From Isoetes taiwanensis (lineage: Eukaryota > Streptophyta > Lycopodiopsida > Isoetales > Isoetaceae), in NCBI GenBank assembly GCA_021234155.1, contig JAJEKV010000096.1, forward strand, positions 3,843,678 through 3,907,677: a stretch of 64,000 nt of DNA. Direction: 5' to 3'. Shown one piece after another: positions 11,639-20,879 of the stretch (position 1 is its first letter; every line of letters starts with the position of its first letter). The position numbers and the translations under genes were made by a program. The notes under the pieces are model-generated. The model was not told where the DNA came from. It saw only the letters and a program-made list of their open reading frames with translations, and did not search any database.

Positions 11639-11808
11639 TTCCAACTTTGCCTAGATAAACAATGCACGAATTGGACCATAATATCCAAATGTAAGGCAAT
11701 TGATTGTATCACTAAGTGGTTTCCAACTTTGCCTAGGTAAAGAAAGCTTGAAAAGATTGGACCATAATATTCCAATGTAAGGCTAGAAAAGTTTGGACCA
11801 TAATATCC
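11639..11808. repeat. interspersed short direct repeats in Helitron
   Basis: TTGGACCATAATAT(T)CCA occurs three times (11671, 11757, 11793) and TTTCCAACTTTGCCTAG(A/G)TAAA twice (about 11638 and 11720), each followed by ATGTAAGGC-like DNA. Partial tandem expansion of a ~85-bp unit. Confidence 0.8.
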
Positions 11809-12234
11809 AGATGAAAGACGATGTTACACTTTGCTAAAGTGATATCATAAATATAGTTTATAAAACGATCGTTATGTGTACTGAGGATGATGACTCCAGT
11901 TAATCATTTACAATGTCCCACTATATGCCCAGCCTCATAAAGAGTTATAGACTTTGACTATAGCCTCACCCCAAAACCTGCTCAAATTAACACTTTACTC
12001 ACACCCAGGCTTGCTATAAACAAGGACTGTGTTGTTTTAAAAGCTCTCAGAGATAATGATGAACTATCTAACATTAGGGAGCTAAGTTTCTTTCAAATGC
12101 TGTTTTAACTTTGGATATTTTTGTTATAATAAAAAGTTACAAAATTTGAATTGTTACTGCATGCTTTTCTTATTGTGGTCAAAATGTTTACACACTCCCA
12201 ACTTATGCCCAGCAACGCTGGGCACCCTTACTAG

Positions 12235-13010
12235 TGATGGTATAAAGCCTGACAAAGTAACACACCTAAGTGTCCTGAAAGCATGTGGGAGCATTGGTAG
12301 CATAGAGAAGTGCTACTGCTTTCATGAAGGTATCATTGAGATTGGGCTATAATATGATAATGCTGTGGGGAGTACAGCTGTTGACATGTATGTCAAATGT
12401 AAGAACCTGGACGTGGCATACAAGGCTTTTCAAACATTGCCAAATAGAAACCTTATGACTTGGAATGCAATAATTGCTGGATAGCTCAAAATGGCGAAGG
12501 CCTTCTTGCTTTGGATTGCTTTGAAAGCATGCAAAGGGAAGGCACAGATCCAAATGAATACACATTCTCAAGCATTTTAAAAGCACGCAAGAATGTAGCA
12601 GCAGTAGACCTAGGCAGGGGCATCCACAAGACCATCATTAGAAGTGGACTTTGGCCTGATGCTCCTGTAGAAGATGCCCTTATTGATATGTATGCCAATT
12701 TCGGAGTTCTGTTAGAGGCATGTAAAGTCTTTGATAGAATGCATAATAAAAATCTAGTGTCATGGAATTCAATGGTTGCTGGATATGGTCAGCACAAGGA
12801 AGCTGGAATGGCAGTACAATGCTTTGAAGACATGTATCTATGTGGTCTTATTCCAAATGGGACAGCATATATGGTGGTATACTTACTGCATTGCGTCAAG
12901 TGGGGTTTGTCAATGAAGCCCTTTGGTACTTTCAGACTATGAAAGAGTATGGTTGATTAACTCCTGATATGCGTCATATTACATTGCTTGACGAATTTCT
13001 CGGTTATCCA
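12235..13010 (+). pseudogene. PPR protein pseudogene, 3' part
   Basis: Continuation of the split PPR gene. It opens with YDGIKPDKVTHLSVLKACGS, then VDMYVKCKNLDVAYKAF and NLMTWNAIIAG with an in-frame TAA and TAG, then the long clean block 12460-12942 (CFESMQREGTDPNEYTFSSI, ALIDMYANFGVLLEACKVFD, VSWNSMVAGYGQH). The last part shifts frame to read NEALWYFQTMKEYG and LTPDMRH before sense is lost near 13010. The unit spacing is that of P-L-S type repeats. No E/DYW cytidine-deaminase motif (HxE...CxxCH) is visible, so the C-terminus is missing. Stops and shifts on both sides of the Helitron mean decay also continued after or before its insertion. Confidence 0.85.
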
Positions 13011-13860
13011 TTAGGAGGCGCATTAGCTACAATGAAAATAGATCCTCAATCATTGCGCCAAAGCGTACTGAAGAGTCGGGGTAAATGCATGTTCGAGCTC
13101 AATCACGGACTCCAAATCATTGCATTCGTGAGGACCCAAACTCACAACCAACAAAAGACATGCCTTCTTATTTCTAAGCAGCTTTCCTTAGCTTGCAACT
13201 TCCATGTATTTCATGCTATTAAATTCTTAGCAACCTTCATTTTAAAATATCGAGTTCTTCCTTCGTACCCTCAAGAAAATTGATATACAAAACAATTCAC
13301 AGTTCCTAAGTTCTTTTGCACCCCACTCCTCCTCTTACTTCTCTATTTGAATTCTTCATACATTACTTCCTATGTTATCAAGTATCAAATACTCCATGCT
13401 ATTAATAAACTCATGGTATCAAGTACTCTATTGTCTAAGTAGCAACTTGAATCGATTGTCAAAACATGACTTTGAACTATGATTTAAGTCACTTCACAAA
13501 ACATGAATTTCCATTCTCTCCTCTATTAGACTTCTCCTTATGCTTTTGCCATCCTTGTTCCATACCGAGCACCACAGACCAATACGTTACACTCAAACCC
13601 CAATGTCCATGTGTCCAGTTGGATCCTAGTCTAAGAGGAGCTCAACATCTAAGGAGGAGTTAGTGATGCAAATGGGTACAATCATCTTCACAAAATGACA
13701 ATGTTCTAAAATAGCAATTTTGATTGATTATAAAAACATAACTTTCAAGTATGATTTAAGCCACCTCAACCTCCGGCCATGGAGGGCAACCCTCCGTGCG
13801 CAGCACCTTGTTCTTTATATTTTTTAAGTGCAATGAAGACATCTTGAGAAGATATTGTAT
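13011..13860. other. non-coding, nothing recognised
   Basis: AT-rich with scattered stops; no motif or repeat I can support. Confidence 0.5.
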
Positions 13861-13861
13861 A

Positions 13862-13976
13862 GGGGAATGGAGGTTGGGACTCCATTCCCGGTTTTGCAGG
13901 TGGGGTCCCGCGACCGGCGTTAGGCGGGAGCGGGTCACCTGCAAAACCAGGAATGGAGGACCAACCTCCATTCCCC
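13862..13976. mobile_element. 115-bp palindromic MITE-like element
   Basis: Ends GGGGAATGGAGGTTGG and CCAACCTCCATTCCCC are perfect inverse complements. The pairing continues through ~41 bp per arm with about three mismatches, including GGTTTTGCAGGTG/CACCTGCAAAACC. The element is flanked by TA on both sides, as for Tc1/mariner- or PIF/Harbinger-type MITEs. The GC-rich centre is unlike the AT-rich surroundings. Confidence 0.8.
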
Positions 13977-13980
13977 TACA

Positions 13981-15197
13981 AAATAGAAATAGGGGAGTGG
14001 TTCAGAGATTCGGCAAAACTAGAGGCTTCGAAGCATAACAGAAGCAAAAACAGATTCGGCTAAAACAGAGTTCTTGCAAAAGCAAAGGATCTGAAACAGA
14101 AGCTCTGGCAAACACAGGGGATTTAAAACAGAGCATTCGACAAAAACAGAGAATCCGGCACTGATTCTTTTGCATAGCTCTAGAAGATGAAATCTTGCCG
14201 AGTTTTACCTGCAGAGTTTTATCTGCATTCAGCTGGAGCATTTTCGAAGATGAAATCCGGCATTGTCTAGAATTGTCATCCTTGTTATCAATGCTCAAAA
14301 ATTGTTTATATTATCATTTATTGTCTCTATGACTTTATGCAAAACCCAAAGATTCAGTTAAAACGAAGGTTGCATATGCTCAACCCTAGTGTCCCTATGA
14401 TATCGTAAGAATGCAGTCAATCTATCCCAAAATATCTTAAAACCACTTGCCTGGTGCACCATATACGAAACCTTCTAAATAAATTTGCAAGGGTTTGCTT
14501 TCTCTATTGTTTATGTGCTATAAACTAGAGTTGTAAGTTTTTTGTAAAAGAAACCATTGTTTTGTACATCTTTCTATGCTTCAGGGCAACAATGCAGGTG
14601 GAATTCCAGGCAACAGAGCGGCCTCCATTTGCAGAGCAGACCAATTTTGGGGAGCCATGGTTTGGTAGAATATCGACATAAGGCCCCTGCTTTGGAGTCT
14701 CCAAACTGAGGGCTCTGTTCTGCTCTGCTCTGAGCGAACTGAGGGCTCTGCTTTGGGAATCAACGAGGCCTCTGTTTTGGGGCTTGCGAATTAGGGCCAT
14801 GGGCCTTACAAATCATAGTAGACAGGCTTCATATCCAAGCCTTCTTATACTTCCTCTTGTTGATAAAACAGGGGATTATACCTTAAATTGGAGCTTTCAT
14901 TCGAATTCCTTAGTTTGTGAACAAAATTTCAAGCCTCAAAATCTGGTTAATCTGGAAAGGGATGGGCCTCAAAAACTTCAGAGACTTGTTTTTATCCATA
15001 GCCATTTTGCCAGAGCAATCCCTACAGAGTTTCGTCCATCAAAAAGCTCATCCATATAACAAAATGGCCATTTATATATTGTACAGATTACTTACTCCAT
15101 AGCATTTTATCTATCAACCTGTGAGACTGCCGACAAAGAACATGTATGTAGATGTGCACGACAGAGCAAAGCTCAGACTCCAAGAACATAGTAAACA
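13981..15197. other. non-coding with scattered (C/A)AAACAGA-type short repeats
   Basis: 14035-14160 holds several GGC(T)AAAACAGA/GCAAAAACAGA words and 14590-14770 several GAGGGCTCTG(C/T)T words. I see no gene. This is the left flank of the truncated LINE. Confidence 0.4.
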
Positions 15198-15242
15198 GCA
15201 GGCTGCCATAGCTTCGCATTACTCCGCCTATAGATTGTAGAC

Positions 15243-16293
15243 TGTAGAAGGGGTGTCAGACAAGGCTGTCCATTGGCCCCCTATCTTTTTCTCATAGTTG
15301 CAGAAATGGTGACCAGACTTGCCAACAGGTTACATGAGCAGCAGAAGATCAAATGCTTGGAATTACCACAGGAGGGAGGCCCCTTCATTCTTATGCAGTA
15401 TGCTGATGATACATTTGCCTTTCTAAAGGCAGATGATGATAGCCTCAAAAACTTTATTTCTGCCCTGGAGCTATTTGGGGATGCTTCTGGAGTCAGATTA
15501 AATAAAGCAAAATCTGCCATTATCCTGGAATCTGATTTGACAGAAATACAGGGCATCAAAATCATTGGTAACACTCAGGCTACCAAGATTTTAGGGATTC
15601 CAATCTCTCTGAATATGTCAATCCATGGCTTATGGGATTCTATTGTTACTAGAATCAAGAAAAGGTTGCTTCTGTACCCCTCCACACTCTCACTAGCAGG
15701 GAGAGTTGAAATAGCAAATTCTGTCATAGCCAGCACTCATGTTTTCTTCTCTTCAGCAATGATTGCTGACAAAGCCTCCTACAAATGTATAGAAGTGGCT
15801 ATAAGGAAGTTTATTTGGCAAGGAGCTCATAAAGTTGCCTGGACAGATTTAATCAAACCAAAGAAAGATGGAGGATTAGGTTGCAAAGATTTGTTCACCC
15901 AAGCTCAAGCTCTAGTAGCTAAGATGATCTGGAGGGCAATCTACTCCACAAACCCCTCTCCTGCTCTAAAGTTAGTCCAATACTGGGTTAGAGAATCCCA
16001 TCCAGTTGGCAGCTCAACAATCAAACATCAATTACCAGACTCTGCCTTTTTTCAATTCTCCCCTAAAGCAGGTACTTCAGTGATCATGAGGAGGATGATA
16101 ACTGCTTGGAATGAAGCTGCTCTATGTTTGGACCTCGAAGTTGACTCGGATGCCGCCAGGTCAATCTTTTCTGGCATCCTTGCTTTGTTGAGGAGGAAAA
16201 TGGTTGTATGGCTTTCAAACATCCTCAAAAATATATGCAATGGTATAGGGCTGGAATTAGGTATGTTGCAGACCTAAGAATAGAAAACAGATG
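15243..16293 (+). pseudogene. LINE (non-LTR retrotransposon) reverse transcriptase, 5'-truncated
   Basis: The frame carries the RT signature GVRQGCPLAPYLF, the catalytic box QYADDTFAF (about 45 residues later), GVRLNKAKS, the plant-LINE block LGIPI, and SLAGRVEIANSVIASTHVF, FIWQG and GGLGCKDL, in the order of plant L1-type ORF2 palm-thumb regions. The 5' half (endonuclease and RT fingers) is absent; sense begins near 15243 just after an in-frame TAG. The ORF is open to the break point, where IENR is cut by the TGTGACG end of the giant LTR element; the protein resumes at 43127 as WMSWEEVKDKI. Reading on through the break gives only element sequence. Confidence 0.93.
16289..16293 (+). repeat. 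target-site duplication AGATG (left copy)
   Basis: Five bases AGATG directly before the TGTGACG terminus, identical to 43127-43131 after the CGTCACA terminus. Confidence 0.95.
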
Positions 16294-17987
16294 TGTGACG
16301 TCCCCTACTCATTATCACGATTTGCACTCACCGTATACAAACAGGAGTTCATCCCCATACCGGCTCCATGCTAATCTGGGGCCCTTCACATGACCTTTGC
16401 AAGCGTGGCGGGTGCGATTGGGGAAGAGTGAAGGGGTCATTACCCGTCTCCCTCGGGGGCCTACCTAGGCTGCGGAAGCGTAAACATACATGTCGATAGC
16501 ACATACATCAACATCATATGACCATCACGAAGGATGGTCCTCCACATATCTGCATCGACAAAGATCAGCACATCACATAGGGAATCCTACCCAAGGCTCG
16601 GACTCAAAGGGATGACCAGGCGGCTTAGGTCTCGAGTTCATTGCGCAGAGAATTCATGACAATGGATTTGGGGCATATGAACATGGCTTAGGGTTGTCCA
16701 CTCCATCCGCCCCTCACCTGCACACTTTGCGAGTGGGCTGAAAAGTGTCGGGACATTTGTAGCCAGCGGGATGCATAGCCAAAAGGGCTATTCACGGGCT
16801 CATCCTCCCGATTCCAGATGGGGCGGTAGGGATCACTCCCTCCGAGAGATCTACATCTTGACTCAAGGTGACTAGAGGGCCTTTGCCCGTATCAGGCCTG
16901 GACCCGGAAAGTGAACACCACTTCGCGGGTGCGAGCCCATGCCTTGCCCACACACGGTGGCAAGCCATTGGACCTAGTCACAATGATCCCGGGTGGGCTT
17001 TACACACGGAGGGATCGTTCAAGAGTCGGGACATGAACCTCTTTCTCGGCCCGGTCGGCCCCTTCACCCACATCCCGGTGTGGCTCTTGTGCAGGCGAGA
17101 TCTCACGGTGTGCTAGAGAGGCTACTCTAGGAGCATCAACTACAAAGCTTTAGGTCTCTACCCCCCTTCCCAATACAAGGAGTTCATAGAGATACATCAT
17201 CCATATACTTCACAGAGAACTAAAGAACTAGATCTAATCTACAACATAGAGTTAGGTTCTTTAGTTAGAATCTGCTATCTAGAGATCTAGAGAGCTGCTA
17301 TGGGCAATCTAAGAGGCTAAACCTCACGATTCTATGGTGAAATAGGGTTTAGACTATCTAATTGGCTCAATACCTGATCCTTGAGGGGCTCCTCCTGACC
17401 TGAGCTCGACCATCCTGCTGAAACGCTCGAATCAAGGGAAACTAAGGATGCAATTCTCCCAGGCAGAGTCTGGGAGGCGGTTTTGGCTGTTGAGGCAGCC
17501 AAAACAGAGTTCTAAAACCCTAGAATCGAAAATGGGCAAGTTAGGGTTTCCCACCCTATATAGACAAGGGGGTTGGTTAGGGTTTCCAATTATCCCCTTT
17601 TGGCATGTGGGATAATTGGCAATGGGCCCACTTGCCTTTAAGGCTAGGTGGCCAAATGTGCCCACATGGAAATGTGTGCACCCAAATGTGCCCACATGGA
17701 AATGTGTGCACATTAATGAATGTGTACATTGGAAAATGTGCACATTAATTGCACCTATGGGTGTGGCCCACTTGGCATGAAGTGGCCATATGGGAAAATG
17801 TGCATCTAAATGAATGTGCACATTGTTTAATGTGCACATTAATAAATGCGCACTCCTTGCACGTTGCCCCCTAGGGCTACTAGCCTAGCTACACGTTGGC
17901 GTACACGTCAGTCGGGGTGGCGTGTGCGGCGTGTGACGGCGGTATAGTATCGTCACGGGCGTATCTTTTGTCTTTGGAAACGTCACA
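16294..17987 (-). repeat. 3' LTR of the giant chromovirus
   Basis: 1,694 bp, starts TGTGACGTCCCC and ends AACGTCACA on the + strand. It aligns along its length with 39558-43126 apart from the nested insertion there. As the element lies on the - strand, its U3 side is the high-coordinate end; 17640-17860 there is built of AATGTGCACATTAAT-like words. The other end carries CACCGTATAC and GCATAGCCAAAAGGGC blocks shared with the right LTR. Confidence 0.93.
17640..17860 (-). repeat. U3 array of TGTGCACA palindromes
   Basis: The palindromic word (A)ATGTGCACATT(AAT) and variants (AATGTGTGCACC, AATGTGTACATT, AATGTGCATCT) recur about eight times. The same array is in the other LTR at 42790-42995. Tandem short motifs in the U3 of plant LTRs often act as enhancers; that role here is inference. 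Confidence 0.75.
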
Positions 17988-18003
17988 TTCTCCCCTTGAA
18001 ATG
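17988..18003 (-). promoter_or_regulatory. polypurine tract beside the 3' LTR
   Basis: The - strand reads TTTCAAGGGGAGAA|TGTGACG. A purine run directly upstream of the 3' LTR is where plus-strand DNA synthesis is primed in LTR elements; it confirms the - strand orientation. Confidence 0.8.
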
Positions 18004-18840
18004 ATCTTTGTCGCGGCATCGGTGGGTCTCCACCTTGGGATCATCTAACACGCAATCAGCGATACATCGATAACTACTATAATCCTTACACATTTATTAA
18101 GATTACCTTAAGGTAATATTTTTATGACATTATCACATCATTATATTATGAAACAACTTATCAATTCATAACATCACTAAAAGCGGGTTACTCCATAATT
18201 CACTTAACATGACAATTAAGTTTATCAAAATTTAAAATTAGCTTGGGGTACTCTTCATTTCCTTGCAACACATTCCAACAAAATTTGTGTTGCAAGTCTT
18301 CTTCTTCGACCTCCTTGCCCTCGGAGGCGCTCTATTGGCTGTGGTCGACACTACGTTAGTACCATTTAATTATTAATAAAATTTTGGTTATATGGTGACC
18401 ACCCACCTATCTACATGGATGCATGGCTAATCTCCGTAGGAAGAGGGTGAATCTTCCATTATGGCCCGTGGAAGCGGCGCCTATATGCCTATATGCGCTC
18501 ATGCCTACACCCTAGTTGCCCGGTGTGGAGGATAGGTCCTTCAGGTATATGGGCGTGAAGGGCTGATTCCTCCTATCAAAGCACATATGGGGCTAGAGGT
18601 GCTTTTTATATCGTGCATTCCTCAATGACCTCCCTTTCTCTCGAGGGTGCGTCTGCTTACGTGGGACCAGTAGACTTTCTAATCTACCTTCCACTTCGCC
18701 CAAAGCGAAAATGCGGTCATGCCTACATTGACATTACACCCGCCCTAGAGATCACCAGTAGTGGTCCCATCGCCGGTAACGCGCATGCGACCCATACTAA
18801 GCATAGGTTGCATGCATAGATTAATCTTAACTACACAGAA
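18004..18840. other. non-coding 3' region of the chromovirus
   Basis: Between chromodomain and polypurine tract. AT-rich near 18060-18240, otherwise short frames without motif (18613-18819). Nothing recognised. Confidence 0.5.
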
Positions 18841-18849
18841 TTAACCTAC

Positions 18850-19010
18850 ACAAATCGACATGCACGGCGATTTCTTCGGAGATGACCTTGTCGTCCCATT
18901 GCTCCATAAGCGTGGGTCTTTGCTTCACTAAATCTTTCTTAAGTACCCGTGGCGTCTTCCAGCGGTAAGTGTTTCCCTTGACCAAATATTGGAGGAATTA
19001 CGATCTCCTC
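18850..19010 (-). pseudogene. chromodomain at the integrase C-terminus (frameshifted)
   Basis: Across frames the - strand reads HLPLEDATG, then VKQRPTLMEQWDDKVISEE. This matches the tail of chromovirus chromodomains (consensus 'KWKxLPxEDATWExxxFxxxxPxLxxxWGDKVxxE'). In chromoviruses this domain follows integrase and steers integration to chromatin marked on histone H3. The first aromatic-cage strand (QYLVKG) is visible but shifted. At least two frameshifts. This places the element among chromoviruses. Confidence 0.75.
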
Positions 19011-19059
19011 GTTTTCTTGAAAGCTTTATCAAGAATCAGTGCGGAACTATTTCAATTTG

Positions 19060-20290
19060 CTCCTCGTCATTTCCAACAACGTTGGAGTGTCCAAGACTTC
19101 ATCACGGATTTGGGTATGCTTCTTCAACAAACTCCGTGGAAGACCTTATGAATCTTTAGGTGTCTTTGGCAAGTCTAGCTTGTAGGATTGATTACCTACT
19201 CTCTTGACTATTGAAAGTTCGGCCCACCTTGGAGCAAGCTTCTTGCAATTCCCGATCTGAGCCGCTGCTTCACCTTGATCTTGAGCCAAACATCATCTCC
19301 AACTTTGAACTCTCTTCTTTGTTCGATGCTTGTCGTGATGCTCTTGACGACATCTTTAGCGCCGGTGAGATACCCTCGAACTTCTTCCACAAGGCTGCGC
19401 ATATCGGCCAACATCTGGCTGCGAAACTTCCACTTTTGACGGGGTTGTGCCAAGTTAATGCGGGTTAGGCAGCGATGGCCGTAATTGATCATAAGCGGCG
19501 ACATTTGGGATGATTCTGTTTGGTGCTATTGTATGCAAACTCCACCAAGTGAATAAATTCTTCCCACATACTTTGCTTATTCGGACATAGTTTCATAGCA
19601 TGTCCTCTAAAATCTGTTGGTCGCTCCGTTTGGCCATCCGTCTGCGGATGATACGCCCGATGCTCATGGATAGCCCGTGCGGATTGTCGCAAAGAGGTCT
19701 TGCCAAAAAAGCTCATGAACATCGGATCACATGGGATATAATCTCCCTTGGCATGCCATGAAGCACGAAGATCTCTTTGGTGAAGAGCTTTCTTTGTATC
19801 CATATTTGTATACGTGGTTACGCAAGGCCGCGAAATGTGCTATTTTCGACAATTTGTCGACTACTACCATCAAAGCGTCTTTCCCTCTTGCGGTCCTTGG
19901 GGCCACGTGATAAAATCCATGCTAATCACCTCCCACTTGGCGTTTGGCACCGCTAATGGCTCGGGCCCACGGGCCGGGGCTGCTCCGCCTTTTGTCTGGC
20001 GACATAGGCTGGCATTCCTTGATGTAGCGAGCTATCTGTTTCTTCATTCTGGCCAATAGTAGGCTGCTGCGCTTTTGAAATATGTTTTCATGAATCGCAT
20101 GGCCGGCTATTGGGAACATTGTGCGTGTCGTGGAGGATCAATTTCCTTACACGATGATTGGTGCGCACAACTTGTTCTTATGGTATAACGGGTTGCCTTC
20201 CTTCTTATAATGTTTAAAGGCTTCCCGCTCCTTATCATTTCTAGCCTCTCTAGAAGCGGCTTGCCCACACTTCCTTGAAATCCACATCCG
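19060..20290 (-). pseudogene. Ty3/gypsy integrase (frameshifted)
   Basis: From the N-terminal side: YHKNKL, then RKLILHDTHNVPIAGH and YIKECQ (zinc-binding HHCC region, second cysteine pair damaged); ALMVVVDKLSKIAHF (core, around the first catalytic Asp); a broken SDRDP-like stretch; YHPQTDGQTER (19.7 kb) preceding the catalytic Glu region; EFAYN; then VGDDVWLKIK and GP at the GPY/F-like C-terminus (19208-19504). Integrase joins element cDNA to chromosomal DNA. Frame changes at about four points mean no functional enzyme. It lies next to the chromodomain, as expected in a chromovirus. Confidence 0.88.
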
Positions 20291-20460
20291 TTGGCAAGGA
20301 CTCTTCGATCTTCTTACCAAAAGTCATTTGGAGATTCGAAATTGCATTGCAATGCACTCTAGTTGTCGGGGGATGCCTTGAAAAGTGGCGTCGCTACCAC
20401 ATTGAGCTTCCCGGCTTGTGGGTGCAAAATCGGTCTTGGGTAGCAGAAATCACCCGTCCG
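20291..20460 (-). pseudogene. RNase H-integrase linker of the chromovirus
   Basis: The - strand gives linker-like sense (KLNVVATP, FGKKIEESLPTDVDF, KEVWASR) leading into integrase. Sense stops near 20460-20490 at AAGTGCTTAAAATCGG, taken as the left border of the inserted block that carries the SDG...HGKG gene. Confidence 0.5.
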
Positions 20461-20879
20461 GACGCCGCTTACAAGTGCTTAAAATCGGTGTGTTTTAAAC
20501 CACGGCGTGCGTGATTGAAATATTGACATGTAGGGTCTTGGCGGCAGATCAAATGGGTGAGAGAATCATGAACATGTTTGGTGCGGAAACATGAATGCAC
20601 GTAGCCCGCCATATTCTGGATGGCGAGGCTAACCCATCTTAATTCAAGCAAAATGGAGGGACTAATTGTTTCCAAAATTGCACGAACGAAATTCAACAAT
20701 TTGCCCTCAACAATTCAACAATACGAGAAATCAGGGATAGATGAAACCCAATTCCTCTCCCGTTCAATTCTGAGCCATTGATGCGACAAAGGAAGAGATC
20801 GAGGCGAGAGATTATATGCTGCAAAAGGTAGCAATGAAGAAGAATTCCCCTTCTAAAGATTAAGCCTTCAAAGGCGAAT

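Larger units (their letters stand above)
9347..12234 (+). mobile_element. non-autonomous Helitron inserted in the PPR gene
   Basis: The 5' end TCCTATATTATAAT follows an A; the 3' end is an 8-bp hairpin (TGCCCAGC-AAC-GCTGGGCA, 12206-12224), then six bases and CTAG, followed by T. These are the hallmarks of Helitrons (5'-TC, 3' hairpin, CTRR, A^T target). Removing 9347-12234 gives AAG ATG CAA TAT GAT GGT ATA AAG CCT, continuing the PPR frame as KMQYDGIKP, a strong independent test of both borders. No Rep/helicase coding is visible, so it is non-autonomous. The interior holds a PPR-like scrap and local repeats. A second copy of its 3' end lies on the - strand at 62431. Confidence 0.9.
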
